This document shows positions 26,901 to 35,904 of a DNA stretch of 64,000 bases, one piece after another. This stretch comes from JBCCXL01 sp039191605 (GTDB taxonomy: Bacteria > Acidobacteriota > Thermoanaerobaculia > Multivoradales > JAHZIX01). The DNA is taken from contig JBCCXL010000007.1 of assembly GCA_039191605.1 (NCBI GenBank), positions 124,001 to 188,000 on the forward strand, in the 5' to 3' direction. Both the position numbers and the translations under genes were made by a program. Under the pieces are notes generated by a model. That model had not been told where the DNA came from. It saw only the letters and a list, made by a program, of their open reading frames with translations, and did not search any database. Position 1 is the first letter of the stretch; every line of letters begins with the position of its first letter.

Positions 26901-29900
26901 GGAAGGGGAGCGGACCGTGCGGGCGGGGCCGGTGGCGGTGGTGGCGACGGTGGAGGCGGATGCTGCCTTCGGCATTGCCGGCAAGCCCATCACCTTCAGC
27001 GCCGAGCGCAACACCCTCGATGGCGAGCCGGCCCCCGGGAGCGCCTCGTGGGAGCTGTGGCCGCTGGATGCCCCGTCGCGGGCGGTGGCCCCCGCGGAAC
27101 TGCCGGTCTATCCCTCACCCTTCGGAGAGCATCCGGACGCCTATCAGACTCCCGGAGACCTGGAGCGGCCACGGTGGCAGCCGAATTACGATGCGGAGGC
27201 AACGCTGGCCCATTGGCCGTTAGAGGAGCGCCTAGCCGCTGGGCAGGTGGAACACGGGGCCCGGGGCGAGGCGAAGCTGTCGGTGGGTTCGCTGCCTTCG
27301 GGCACATACCGCTTGCGCTATCGCACCACGGACAGTGCCGGTGGAATCTTCGAGACCGAAACTCACCTGGTGGTGGCGCAGTCTCCCAGCGGGGCCGAGG
27401 ACGCAGCAGATGCGGGGGAGAAGAGCTTCCCTCTGCCGCTGCTGCTGCGGGTCGATCGCCGCAGCGCCGAGACCGGGGAGACGGTCACCGCCCTGGTGGC
27501 CTCCGGCCTGCCCCAGCAGCCCCTGGTGCTGGAAGCCTTCCACCGCGGCCAGCGGGTGTGGCGCCGCACCCTCCAAGGGGGAGGAGCGGCGCGGCTGCTG
27601 CCCATCGCGGTGGAGCCGGAGCTGCGGGGCGGCTTTGCGCTGCGCCTCAGCACCCTGGTGGACTACCAATGGGTGACCCTCAGCGAACGGGTGGCGGTTC
27701 CGTGGAGCGACCGGGAGCTGGACCTGGAGCTGGTGCGCTTCCGCGATACCCTGGCTCCCGGCGAGGAGGTCTCCTGGAGCCTGCGGGTTCGGGGATCCGA
27801 CGGAGAGCCGGTGGCCGCGAAGGCGGCCCAGGTCTTGGCCTACTTAGTAGACAAGAGCCTCGAGCTCTTCGGGCCTCTCCAGCCGCCTCGGATTTCGGAT
27901 CTCTACCCCGATACCTCCCAGGTGGGGCCGATTCAGGTTTCGGTGACGGCGCGCTCTCCGAGCTGGCGCAGCGAGAACGACTTCCATCTCTTGCCGCCGG
28001 GGGTGCAGGAGCCTCGCGGGGATACTCTGCGCCAGCTGGAAGGGATCTCCTTCGGTGGCCCCGGCGTGATGACCATGGCGCTAGCGGCTCCCATGAGCCT
28101 GGAGCGGGTCGCCAAGGCGCGCCCCGAAGCGCAGGCGATGGAGGCCGTGGCGAGCTTCGACAGTTCAGAGAGTGACTTCGCCGGCGACGGACTCGAGGAG
28201 ATCTCCGTCGAGGCCGCGGGAGGCGGGGAAGGAGAGGAAGAAGCGGTCGCGGTACGCAGCGACTTCTCCGAGACCGCGCTGTGGGCCCCCGCCCTGCTCT
28301 CCGACGAGGAAGGCACGGTGGAGCTGCGCTTCACGGTGCCCGAGAGCCTAACGGAATGGGATCTGTGGGCTCACGCTCATACCGCGGACTTCTCCGGCGG
28401 AGAATTGAGGGCCTCGGCGCGCACGGTGAAGGATCTTCTGGTGCGCCCGTATCTGCCTCGCTTCTTGCGGGAGGGAGACCAAGCGGTTCTCGCAGTGACG
28501 GTGCAGAACGCCTCGGATCAGAGCCTGGAAGGGGAGCTGTGGCTCACTCTCACGGGGGACGACGAGGAGGGGGAGGTAGAGGTCTCCCGTGCTGAGGCCT
28601 TCGGCCTCGATACCTCACGGCGGGCTTTCGAGGTCGAAGCCGGAGGGGCCACCACGCTGGAATTCCCGGTGCGGGCGCCCCTCCAGCCCGGGGCTCATTG
28701 GCTAGAGGCCCGCGCTCGTGCCCGCCACCGCGGCGACGATGGCTCCGCGGGTTCTTGGGTGAGCGACGGAGAGCGGAGGGCGCTGCCGCTCTTGCCGGGA
28801 AGAATTCATCTATCGGCCTCACGATTCGCCGTGCTCGGCGAGAGGGATCGTCGAACCCTGGTGTTCGAGGATCCGGCGCCGGGGGACGGCAGCGTCGAGG
28901 ACGAGAGCCTGGTGGTGACGGTGGACGGGCAGCTTCTGACCTCCGTGCTGGCGGCGGTGCCCTACGTCTTGACTTACCCCTACGACTGCACCGAGCAGCT
29001 GCTGAATCGCTATCTGGCGGTGGCGGTGGTGGAGGATCTCTTCCGCCGCTACCCCGGCGTCGCCCGCCGGGCGGCGGCGGTGGGGGAGCGGGAGACGCCG
29101 CTGGAGGCGTGGAATCAAGAGGACCCCAACCGCCAGCTGCTGCTGGAGGAAAGCCCCTGGCTGCTGAGCTCCCGGGGCGGAAGCACCGGCGAGGCGGAAG
29201 GCCTGGACTTGCTGGATTCAGCGACCCGGGAACAGCTCTCGCGGGAGACGCTGCAGCGCCTGCGGGAGGCGCAGACCGATTCCGGCGGCTTCCCCTGGTG
29301 GCCCGGCGGCCCGCCCTCGCCGTACATCACGGCCTACCTGCTAGAGGGCTTCGCGCGGGCCTCCGCCTTTGGCGTGGAGGCCCCTCGGGAGCTGGTGGCG
29401 CCGGCCTGGAGCTACCTCCACGGGGAGACCGTCGAGCGTTGGATTCCGCGCAAGGGGGAAGAGGAGGATCTGCGAAATCGTGCGCCCATGGCCGCGTACC
29501 TGGCCTACGTCCTCACTCGCTATCCGGACCTCAGCTGGACGGCGGGAGTCTTTTCTGAGGACGACGTCGATCGTCTGCTAGAGATCGCCTGGACTCACCG
29601 CCGGGAACAGCCGCCGCGGATTCGCGCCTATCTCGCTATGGCTCTCGCCGCCCGAGAGCGCCGCGACCAGGCCGTGGCGGTGCTGGAAGCGCTCCTGGGA
29701 TCGGCTCGGGAAGACGAGGATCAGGGCATCTTCTGGGCGCCGGAGGAGCGCTCCTGGCTGTGGTACAACGACACCCTGGAGGGTCACACCACGGTGCTGG
29801 CGGCGATGCTGGAGGTCGCTCCGGAAGATCGCCGCCGCTACGGCCTGGCACAGTGGCTGCTGCTCAATAAGACCCTCAACCACTGGAAGTCCACTCGCGC

Positions 29901-30648
29901 TACCGCCGAGGCTCTGTGGGTGCTGACTCGCTATCTCGAACAAGAAGGTCAGCTGGAAGCTTCCCAGCGAGCCCGCATTCGCTTCGGTGAATCAGCCCAG
30001 GCCCGGCAGGAGCTGGTGGACTTTCCCGTCGACGAGGGCATTACCCGGCGGCAGATCGAGCTAGAAGGCGAAGAGATCACCGCGGGCATGGGGCAGATCG
30101 AGGTCCAGCGGGAAGGGAAGGGCTTCCTCTTCGCTTCGGCTACTTGGCGATTCGCCACCAATGAGCCGCCGTCCACCGCTTCCGGAGACTTCCTCCGGGT
30201 GGAGCGAAGGGTCTACCGCAGGAGCCTGGTGGAGGGAGAGTGGCGTCTCGAGCCCCTCGCCGCCGGCGATGCCGTGGCGGTGGGCGATCAGCTGGAGGTG
30301 GAGCTCACCCTCGGCGCCGATCACGAATTTGAGTACGTTCATCTGCGGGATCCGAGGCCGGCCGGCTTCGAGCCGGATCGGCCAACTTCCGGCTACCGCG
30401 CCCATCGGGGCTTGAGCTATTTCGAAGAGGTGCGAGACAGCGCCACCAACTTCTTCCTCGAGTGGCTGCCTCGGGGGGAGGCGACCTTGCGCTATCGGCT
30501 GCGGGCCGCCACCGCCGGCCGCTTCCAGGCGGCTCCGGCGACCCTGCAGGCACTCTACGCTCCGCAGTTCACCGCGTACTCCGCTGGCGGTCAGTGGGCG
30601 GTAGAGGGCGCTCCGTCGGGGGATGAGGAGCGAGCGGGCGGGAATTGA
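23983..30648 (+). CDS. Bacterial alpha-2-macroglobulin lipoprotein with thioester
   Basis: This 2221-residue envelope protein likely traps foreign proteases. A lipobox-like LWGC places the lipidated Cys at 39. A helical N-terminal region (about 100-480) with Glu/Gly linkers is followed by macroglobulin-type beta domains; the MG2-like part includes FTDRAVYRPGQELLWK near residue 730. The bait and A2M core includes DFSETALWAPALLSDEEGTVEL. The thioester motif CTEQ is at 1669-1672 in TYPYDCTEQLLNRY, followed by the alpha/alpha thioester-domain helices and a C-terminal receptor-like domain. It is longer than E. coli YfhM (about 1650). No pbpC partner lies beside it. No Shine-Dalgarno is seen, so the second ATG (23986) with the nearby TAAACT may be a leaderless start. 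Confidence 0.92.
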   Translation: MMNDPRSALVPASLFRLRRFGAFTHWLALGALTITLWGCLGARATSSVEKTGTSAVATVQAERSGSGSGEGKDRKGETSTMVDERKAGDEGQDQGARSGGEGQKESSGLSPALASLRDGSVDELLDQGLAQEALKQAEAALGEARRLDAAGDGNGPRWVTRALVARLRIQLALSGFATALQDLREAPWPEGRREQLVLELHFAEALKQYYEAYSWDIQQREQVADDEAAEPASLSELETWSAEVVAGQMQQAYARAYALLAGTEGSAPEGRPPEDKPLEDIPLGSLGAYLETHGFPAGIRDTARDAVTYLWIDSLQNSSWWDVSLGQQRRDLDLGALGRGELPAAQSTAAVIARAEQHHPLLVSAALLHRLESWHRESQRPEATFEALRRRVGALWAAGPSPDEARQLLDTLQQGLDELGSGYPWWSYGMADLAQFTASGLAGGGEDSATGGSDPRALQRALEIAQRCQPGHRLYPGGRRCARLEAQWLAPGFDLMVMGSDLAGRRSVEIRHRNLERICFRLWRLDFDSEIQNHRRHSLLPHGQELEHLMTSVRPDARWCEDLPATPDLRMHRTFLELPEVDDQGKALSGLVVLGASVRQDFRAKGNRRLAAPIVLTPWVLVSQRLGDGSWEVTVRDGDSGAAVSGAQVALMEADWRQGHREVAAGSSGEDGRVRFEAPESKDPRRQRYAAHFLLARGQNPGERAVDESFFNRRRPGAATRSDGALLFTDRAVYRPGQELLWKTVLYQPEGEARWRSEPGAAATVELLDANGEVVDRAEVVGDAFGSASGRFTVPRGRLLGDWTLRVQPSQGKSRSQRQAYRSVRVEEYERPTFTVELHPPAQGLALNHSATITGEARYYFGLPVVSGEVRWRVERRPLWRWLPWEYGGAFGGDGALGRGSGRLAPGIVGDPWPTPGGDSVVATGSAAIDQDGGFRFTFTPEADPSLGREAGDRLPYAFRLVAELTDDGGETREGERTVRAGPVAVVATVEADAAFGIAGKPITFSAERNTLDGEPAPGSASWELWPLDAPSRAVAPAELPVYPSPFGEHPDAYQTPGDLERPRWQPNYDAEATLAHWPLEERLAAGQVEHGARGEAKLSVGSLPSGTYRLRYRTTDSAGGIFETETHLVVAQSPSGAEDAADAGEKSFPLPLLLRVDRRSAETGETVTALVASGLPQQPLVLEAFHRGQRVWRRTLQGGGAARLLPIAVEPELRGGFALRLSTLVDYQWVTLSERVAVPWSDRELDLELVRFRDTLAPGEEVSWSLRVRGSDGEPVAAKAAQVLAYLVDKSLELFGPLQPPRISDLYPDTSQVGPIQVSVTARSPSWRSENDFHLLPPGVQEPRGDTLRQLEGISFGGPGVMTMALAAPMSLERVAKARPEAQAMEAVASFDSSESDFAGDGLEEISVEAAGGGEGEEEAVAVRSDFSETALWAPALLSDEEGTVELRFTVPESLTEWDLWAHAHTADFSGGELRASARTVKDLLVRPYLPRFLREGDQAVLAVTVQNASDQSLEGELWLTLTGDDEEGEVEVSRAEAFGLDTSRRAFEVEAGGATTLEFPVRAPLQPGAHWLEARARARHRGDDGSAGSWVSDGERRALPLLPGRIHLSASRFAVLGERDRRTLVFEDPAPGDGSVEDESLVVTVDGQLLTSVLAAVPYVLTYPYDCTEQLLNRYLAVAVVEDLFRRYPGVARRAAAVGERETPLEAWNQEDPNRQLLLEESPWLLSSRGGSTGEAEGLDLLDSATREQLSRETLQRLREAQTDSGGFPWWPGGPPSPYITAYLLEGFARASAFGVEAPRELVAPAWSYLHGETVERWIPRKGEEEDLRNRAPMAAYLAYVLTRYPDLSWTAGVFSEDDVDRLLEIAWTHRREQPPRIRAYLAMALAARERRDQAVAVLEALLGSAREDEDQGIFWAPEERSWLWYNDTLEGHTTVLAAMLEVAPEDRRRYGLAQWLLLNKTLNHWKSTRATAEALWVLTRYLEQEGQLEASQRARIRFGESAQARQELVDFPVDEGITRRQIELEGEEITAGMGQIEVQREGKGFLFASATWRFATNEPPSTASGDFLRVERRVYRRSLVEGEWRLEPLAAGDAVAVGDQLEVELTLGADHEFEYVHLRDPRPAGFEPDRPTSGYRAHRGLSYFEEVRDSATNFFLEWLPRGEATLRYRLRAATAGRFQAAPATLQALYAPQFTAYSAGGQWAVEGAPSGDEERAGGN

Positions 30649-30786
30649 TCAAGCCTGCGGCGCGTTCGATGGCTAGACCCCTTCGGCGGTCCCCCGCATT
30701 GATTGAGGGGTGCCCGTCGTCGGCAAGTTCCCGGCGCTCTCCATCATCTAATGAGGGAGCCATCATTAAGCGAGGAAGCTCTCATC

Positions 30787-31512
30787 GTGTCCCAGGACCA
30801 GCCCTCAAGCCCTAGCAATCCCTCTCGACGGGAGTGGGAGGACCTGCTTCCAGGAGTGCTGCTTTGGCGGCGGGCGCCCCGGCTACACCTGACGCTGGAG
30901 GCCTTGATTCTCTTCGTCGTGGTGCCGGTCGCGCTCTATTTTGGGCGACAAGAGTTCGCCACGATGATCATCCCGACGCTGTTGGTGATGGGACTCGGCT
31001 GTGGCCTGGCCCTCGCCCTGGATCCGCGGTTCGATCGGCGCCGGCTGTGGAACGCCAGGGACTTTGGTCGGCGTCTGGCGGCGACTCTGAAGGTCTTTGT
31101 GCCGCTAGCGATTCTTACCACCCTCGTCACCGCCCTGTGGATGCCGCAGCGCTTTCTCGCCTTTCCCGCCTCGAACCCGACTCTCTGGCTCTTTGTGATG
31201 GTGGCCTATCCGGTGGTCTCGGTATACCCCCAGGAGCTGATCTTCCGCTCCTTCTTTTTCCATCGCTACCGCGCCATTCTGCCGACTTCTCGGCTCCAGA
31301 TCTTGGCCAGCGGACTGGCCTTTGGCCTCGCCCACCTCTTCTTCGGCAACTGGATCGCCCCGTTGCTCACCACCGCCGGTGGGGTGCTTTTCGCCCGCAC
31401 CTACGCCCGCACCGACTCCACGCTCCAGGCCAGCATCGAGCATGCCCTGTGGGGGGACCTGCTCTTCACCGTCGGCCTCGGCTGGTATTTCTACGGGGGC
31501 TCTATCTCCTGA
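30787..31512 (+). CDS. CPBP-family intramembrane metalloprotease
   Basis: The protein has about 241 residues and six or more membrane segments. CPBP (Rce1/Abi) motifs are present: QELIFRSFFFHRY (motif 1, normally EExxxR, here with Gln in the first position), FGLAHLFFG (motif 2 His) and SIEHALWGDLLF (motif 3/4 His). The first Gln is tolerated in some subfamilies, so activity is plausible. I chose the GTG at 30787 because a gagga lies about 10 bases upstream; ATG at 30751 and the frame start at 30703 have no site. It sits 138 bp after the A2M gene and may be expressed with it. Substrates are unknown. Confidence 0.85.
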   Translation: MSQDQPSSPSNPSRREWEDLLPGVLLWRRAPRLHLTLEALILFVVVPVALYFGRQEFATMIIPTLLVMGLGCGLALALDPRFDRRRLWNARDFGRRLAATLKVFVPLAILTTLVTALWMPQRFLAFPASNPTLWLFVMVAYPVVSVYPQELIFRSFFFHRYRAILPTSRLQILASGLAFGLAHLFFGNWIAPLLTTAGGVLFARTYARTDSTLQASIEHALWGDLLFTVGLGWYFYGGSIS

Positions 31513-31567
31513 CCGGGTTGGCCTGAGGAGGCTGGAAGGCCTGCATCGCTAAACCCGGCGGAGGGTC

Positions 31568-32695
31568 TCAGCTCTCCAGGGTACCAAAGGGGTCGTGGAG
31601 CACCTCGTCCATCTCGTCTCGGCGGTGGAGGCGCTTGAGCATCAGGGCTCGCCGCTTCTCGATGCCCTGGAGCCAGATGGGCAAGAAGGACACTAAGTCC
31701 TGGAGCCCCTCGTCCATCTCCTGGAGCCGCCGGGCGATGCGCTCGCCGAGGGCTCCGTGGCAGTGGAGGAGGTCCTGAGCGCTCTGCGCCCGCTCGTGGG
31801 GGGAAAGCCCGGCGGTGGCCTGGATTCTTCCGGTCATCTCGATGCCCGCGGCATACAGCTCGAGCACCGTGCGGGCCTGCACCGGCAGGCGGTCCGCATA
31901 GCGATCGAGAATCTCCATCTCGTTGAAGCGAATCCCCCGCAGAGCCAGGACTTCCTTCAGCTTCGGGGTGATGCGCTCGGCGATCTCCTGAAGCAGAATC
32001 TCGGTGCGCTCCCAGGCTTCGCCGGAGGGCAGCATGCGGCGCTGCCGTAATCCCGACGCGGCGGTGCTCAGCAGACGATCGTCCAGGCCGTCGATGGCGT
32101 GGAGGTATTCCTGCAGGCTGTGGACGGTGGAGTGCAGCCACTCCGCTTCCTCGATGTCCTGGGGGAATCTGCGGGATAAGAAGTAATCCGCGTCGTGCTG
32201 GCTGCGAGGGTCCGCGGCCATGATCTCGCCAAAGGCGTCCTGGAGGAAGGCGTGGACCGCGCCGATGGAAACGCAGAGCACCTTGCGCACCTCCACCATG
32301 TCGTCTTCCAGGGTGATGGTCTCCGGAAAGCGCTGCAGCTGCTCCAAGACCGAGCGCTGGAGAAGCTTGAGGGAGAAGCGGGCGCTCTGGCGGGCGGTCT
32401 CCAGATTGGGAATTCTCGAGGGCTGCTCCAGCAGGGGCTCGATTTCGGCGACGATCATCTCGCGCACGATACAGACCTTGCGCCAGATCTCCAGCAGGCG
32501 CTCCGGCGAGCAGTGGAGGATGGCGTAATTGCTCTCCAGCACGCTGCCCAGAGTCTTGATGCTGCCGAGGAAGGCGCGAATGCGTGGATTCTGAACCGAG
32601 ACCCGCTCCAGCGCCCAGTCCAGAACCGTGACCCCCGGAGGCAGTGGCACCTGGCGATCACCGGCGCGAATCAGTTGGGAGGGGGTCAATTCCAT
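31568..32695 (-). CDS. Helical protein of unknown function
   Basis: This 375-residue protein is almost entirely alpha-helical, with no signal peptide, membrane segment or recognisable family. It is rich in Leu, Arg and Glu, with stretches such as SIKTLGSVLESNYAILHC and GIEKRRALMLKRLHRRDEMD. The start at 32695 is the only in-frame candidate before the main body, and it has a pyrimidine-rich stretch instead of a ribosome binding site. It follows the M14-like gene by 22 bp, so translational coupling is likely. It may work with that carboxypeptidase-like protein, but nothing in the sequence shows how. Confidence 0.75.
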   Translation of the reverse strand: MELTPSQLIRAGDRQVPLPPGVTVLDWALERVSVQNPRIRAFLGSIKTLGSVLESNYAILHCSPERLLEIWRKVCIVREMIVAEIEPLLEQPSRIPNLETARQSARFSLKLLQRSVLEQLQRFPETITLEDDMVEVRKVLCVSIGAVHAFLQDAFGEIMAADPRSQHDADYFLSRRFPQDIEEAEWLHSTVHSLQEYLHAIDGLDDRLLSTAASGLRQRRMLPSGEAWERTEILLQEIAERITPKLKEVLALRGIRFNEMEILDRYADRLPVQARTVLELYAAGIEMTGRIQATAGLSPHERAQSAQDLLHCHGALGERIARRLQEMDEGLQDLVSFLPIWLQGIEKRRALMLKRLHRRDEMDEVLHDPFGTLES

Positions 32696-32717
32696 GAGGG
32701 GAGCATCGAGGGAGAGA

Positions 32718-33950
32718 TCAGGTGGATTCCAGCACCGCTCGCAGGCCTTCGTTGAGCAGCTCTAGCTGCAGCCGCATCTGGTCTTTGAGAGCGAGGGCCC
32801 GCCAGCCGTGATCGGCGGTACGTTGGCGCAGCCCTTCGGGATCTTCGGCGAAGCCCTCGGCCCAGTGGAAGAAAGCGAGTCGAGCGTCGGTGCCCCCGCT
32901 CGGCAGGGGGGGAGCTTCGCTATCGTTTGGCGGCTCGCCCTCCGGGGCTTCGGGGATCAGGAAGAGGGGCATCTCGGAAACCAGGGTGAGGGGGTCGCCC
33001 CCCAGCGAGCGGACGAACTCCATCGACGAGGGACGGAAGAGGGCGGCGGTTTCGGCGTCGCCGCGGGCGATGAAGTGCGCCGCCATAGCTCGGGAATTGG
33101 GGGTGGTGCAGAAGCCCTCGGCGATGCGGTGGAAGCCTTTCTCCCCCTGGCGGTCGACGTCGTGGAGGGAGAGGCCCATCTCGTGGCTGCGCCGCGCCAG
33201 AGCCTCCTGGAGGGGAGCGGTGCGATCCGCCCAAGCCGGGTCCAGCAGAAACCAGGGGCCGATGGCGAAGGCCATGCTGTGGAAGGAAATGTGCAGCCGG
33301 TAGGGGGCCGCCTCGGCGAGGAAGCGGGCCACGGCGAGGTTCTCGGGACCTAGGGGGCCTTCTTCGTCGGCGCCGGCGGCGAAGACCGCCGGTAGGTCGT
33401 CGGCCTCCGTGGGGAAACCCCACTCGAGATCCAGGCCGGGGGGATCCCGGCGCACCTGATTCAGGTAGGTGGGAAGATCGTACCCGCGGCCCTTCACTCC
33501 GAGATGATCGTTGACGGCGACGGTTTCTTGCGCCCAGGAGCGGTTGCGTTCCTCACCGTCGGGGTGCACGTGGGGCACGATATTCCAGCGCAGATGGCGC
33601 AGCACTGCCGCGCTCTCCGGCTGGGAGTCGAGCCAGCCCACCAGGCGCCGCAGCAGATCCGGCCCCACCGGTTCATCCGCATGGCAGCCGCCGATCAGGC
33701 TGATAGCGGCCTCCCCCTGTCCGAATCGGTAGCCCACGATAGGGCGTCCCTCGCGGGATTCGCCCAGGATCTCGCCCTCCGGCATAGGGCGGGAGGTCTC
33801 CAGCAGTCGCTCCACGGGAACCCGCAGGGGCCCTTCTTCCACCACCTCCTCGGCGGCGGCCGGGGAGGCTTCCGGGGCTCGAATCTCGGGGTGTTCGCCG
33901 TCGTGGCCGTCTTCGGAGACGTCGGCGCGCGTGGGGTCGTCGCTGCTCAT
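32718..33950 (-). CDS. M14-family zinc carboxypeptidase-like protein
   Basis: The protein has 410 residues. An acidic, probably disordered N-terminus (1-45) precedes an M14-like domain. The zinc motif HxxE appears as GGCHADEPVG (about residue 90) and the third ligand His in LHISFHSM (about 218). A Glu in LVSEMPLFLIP near residue 330 is a candidate for the general base. Between them, HPDGEERN and the long loop YDLPTYLNQVRRDPPG resemble cytoplasmic carboxypeptidase-like enzymes. No signal peptide is visible. It is the fourth gene of the minus-strand run from the YdbH-like gene, 76 bp after DUF1295. Substrate is unknown. Confidence 0.8.
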   Translation of the reverse strand: MSSDDPTRADVSEDGHDGEHPEIRAPEASPAAAEEVVEEGPLRVPVERLLETSRPMPEGEILGESREGRPIVGYRFGQGEAAISLIGGCHADEPVGPDLLRRLVGWLDSQPESAAVLRHLRWNIVPHVHPDGEERNRSWAQETVAVNDHLGVKGRGYDLPTYLNQVRRDPPGLDLEWGFPTEADDLPAVFAAGADEEGPLGPENLAVARFLAEAAPYRLHISFHSMAFAIGPWFLLDPAWADRTAPLQEALARRSHEMGLSLHDVDRQGEKGFHRIAEGFCTTPNSRAMAAHFIARGDAETAALFRPSSMEFVRSLGGDPLTLVSEMPLFLIPEAPEGEPPNDSEAPPLPSGGTDARLAFFHWAEGFAEDPEGLRQRTADHGWRALALKDQMRLQLELLNEGLRAVLEST

Positions 33951-34026
33951 AGGAACCTAGACTCGTCTTGCGAAGAGGTGGAGGAGTCTCGCGGCGATCA
34001 GGATTTGCGCCGGTCCAGGAGGGCGC

Positions 34027-34821
34027 TCAATTCGCCTTGGGTGGCCAGGGGAAGAAAGCGCTGGTCTTGCGCTTGTAGTCCCGATAGCGCGGTTTGGACT
34101 CCTCTAGATCCTTCTCCAACAGGGTCACTCCGGAGACTCGCATCAAGAACACTGTCATCAACAATGGTGAGAGCAGAGTTGCCCATCCCCAAGGGACGGA
34201 GCAGGCGATGAGGAAAAGACCCCACCAGATGCAGAAGTCTCCAAAATAGTTGGGATGCCGAGTGTAGCGCCAAAGGCCGGAATCGAGAACCTTTCCGCGG
34301 TTGTTTGGATTGGCCTTGAATCGTGCCAGCTGCCAGTCCCCGACGGTCTCGAAGAAGATCCCCACCAGCCACAGGGCGACGCCGACGGCATCCAGCCAGC
34401 CGAGCTGGGCCGGCGACTCGGAGCGCTGGGCCACCTGCACCGGCAGGGAGATGAACCACAGCAGCGCGGCCTGGAAGAGGAAGATGCGATAGAGGGAGAC
34501 CATCGGGAAGCGCTCTCCCCATTTCCTGCGGAAGGCCTGATAGCGACGATCCTCTTCCGCCTCTTTGAGATTGCGCCACAGCAGGTAAATACCGAGCCGC
34601 AGGCCCCAGATTCCCACCAGGGCAAGAAGCAGCATCCGGCGCTCGTCGTAGCCACCACCGTAGAGGTAGCCGATGGCGGCGACGAGAACGAAGCCCGGCC
34701 CCCAGAAGGGGTCGATGATGCTGGCGTCCTTGCGTACCAGGCTTACCACCCAGATCACCACCATGAAACCAGCGGCGGCGAGGAGAGTCGTTCCGTAGTA
34801 GGTCCAACCGGCGAGCAACAT
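34027..34821 (-). CDS. DUF1295 membrane protein (steroid reductase/isoprenylcysteine methyltransferase-like)
   Basis: The protein has 264 residues and six to seven membrane segments. It has the family signature near the C-terminus, LDSGLWRYTRHPNYFGDF, and the ending SKPRYRDYKRKTSAFFPWPP, both typical of DUF1295. Relatives reduce or methylate lipid substrates using NADPH or SAM, but the DUF1295 reaction is not established. It starts 9 bp after the stop of the lipoprotein gene, with gagg reading through that stop, so the two are coupled. The neighbouring YdbH/YnbE/YdbL-type genes suggest an envelope-lipid role. Confidence 0.9.
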   Translation of the reverse strand: MLLAGWTYYGTTLLAAAGFMVVIWVVSLVRKDASIIDPFWGPGFVLVAAIGYLYGGGYDERRMLLLALVGIWGLRLGIYLLWRNLKEAEEDRRYQAFRRKWGERFPMVSLYRIFLFQAALLWFISLPVQVAQRSESPAQLGWLDAVGVALWLVGIFFETVGDWQLARFKANPNNRGKVLDSGLWRYTRHPNYFGDFCIWWGLFLIACSVPWGWATLLSPLLMTVFLMRVSGVTLLEKDLEESKPRYRDYKRKTSAFFPWPPKAN

Positions 34822-34830
34822 GGAGAGACC

Positions 34831-35589
34831 TCAGCTTTCCTTCTGCTGCCAACTACCGTCGGCGAGCTGGATCCAGGTTCCGGCCTTCGCCTTGCGGCGC
34901 AGGGTGTCGGCATAAGTGCTCTGGATCTGCTCCAGCTGGCTGAGGTCGACGTCGGTGGCGGCGGCGATCTCCCGGAACATGGTCTGTCGATCCTCGTTCT
35001 CGGCCTTCACCAGTCGCTGGACCTTGGCGCGGTCTTTGAGCTCTAGGCTATCCAGGTTGCGGACTTCCACCAGGGCCCGGTTGTTTTCGCCGAGCACGCC
35101 GGCGGCCTTGAGCTGATTCAGCTCGGAGACTCGCTGCGCCCGGGATTCGATGATCCGGCGGATGGCGGGGTTGGTGATCTCGGGGGCCGGTACCGTGTCG
35201 GGGCTCCCCTGAGCGTAGGCCGCCCGCGGCGCGCTGGCTCGGGCTAGGGTATCCAGCAGTCCACCGACCAGGCGAGGCAGCAGGCCGGTTCCCGGCGGCG
35301 AGATGCCGGTGCTGGAGCCGAGGCCAGCGCCGCCGCTTGCCGTATCGCCTTCGGCGCCGGTGCCTTCGGAGCTGGTGTCGTCTGAGCTGCTGTCTTGCGC
35401 AGCGGCCGAGTCAGAGGACGCCGAGTCCGCCTGTTCCTGAGCCTCCCGCTCCACGGCCTCCTCGATGCGCTCCGAGAGCTCCTGGACCTTGGCCTCCGGG
35501 AAGTAGACGTTGATGGTGACGCAGGCGCTCAGGGCCAGCACGGCGAGGGTCGCGAGGAGGAGGGTCGAAGTCTTGACTTGCAGCGGCAT
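34831..35589 (-). CDS. Lipoprotein joining YnbE-like N-terminus and YdbL-like (DUF1318) domain
   Basis: The protein has 252 residues. The lipobox LALSAC puts the lipidated Cys at 23, followed at once by VTINVYFPEAKVQEL, which resembles the short E. coli lipoprotein YnbE (ITINMNVKIEHEI). A Ser/Asp/Gly-rich linker (about 50-135) leads to a DUF1318 domain (about 135-252) with NPAIRRIIESRAQRVSEL and the YdbL-like ending RRKAKAGTWIQLADGSWQQK (YdbL: RAKPGEYVQGINGKW). In E. coli, YdbH, YnbE and YdbL act together in moving phospholipid to the outer membrane. Here two of the three are one polypeptide, downstream of a YdbH-like gene on the same strand. The domain match is by eye but specific. Confidence 0.88.
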   Translation of the reverse strand: MPLQVKTSTLLLATLAVLALSACVTINVYFPEAKVQELSERIEEAVEREAQEQADSASSDSAAAQDSSSDDTSSEGTGAEGDTASGGAGLGSSTGISPPGTGLLPRLVGGLLDTLARASAPRAAYAQGSPDTVPAPEITNPAIRRIIESRAQRVSELNQLKAAGVLGENNRALVEVRNLDSLELKDRAKVQRLVKAENEDRQTMFREIAAATDVDLSQLEQIQSTYADTLRRKAKAGTWIQLADGSWQQKES

Positions 35590-35904
35590 AGCTCCGGTCT
35601 CAGAGGTTGACCACCGGCCTCAGGGCTCCCGCAGAGAAGGAGCTGGAGGCGGTGATGGAAGATGGAAGATTGGAGAGTCGGGGACCCCGTCAGGGCGTGA
35701 TGACCTCTGGGAATTCGAGGGTTTTGACTGGGTTGGAACGGAGCGGTGGAGGACAGCTCTCAGGCGTTGCGTCCGTCCCAGTGTACCGCGCCGTAACCGC
35801 CCTTCGGATTGGCTGTGTTGATTAGGCTGATTGGGTGTATCGGGCTGAAAGGGTCAGCCGGTCCCTCGGGCTAGCGAGCTAGCGGGTGACGGCGAGGCCG
35901 CGTC
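35590..35904. other. Gap between YdbH-like and YnbE/YdbL-like genes
   Basis: I see no gene. Short direct repeats gctagcga/gctagcgg lie near 35871-35886. TACACT occurs on the minus strand near 35780, without a clear -35; a promoter of its own for the lipoprotein gene is possible. Confidence 0.3.

Noticed and set aside
27048..28175. 375-residue plus-strand frame inside the A2M gene
   Set aside because: Gly/Arg/Ala-rich out-of-frame reading of the A2M coding sequence.
33998..34852. 284-residue minus-strand open frame overlapping DUF1295
   Set aside because: It is in another frame of the same strand; the DUF1295 frame has the RYTRHPNYFGD signature, this one has only Arg/Pro-rich sequence.
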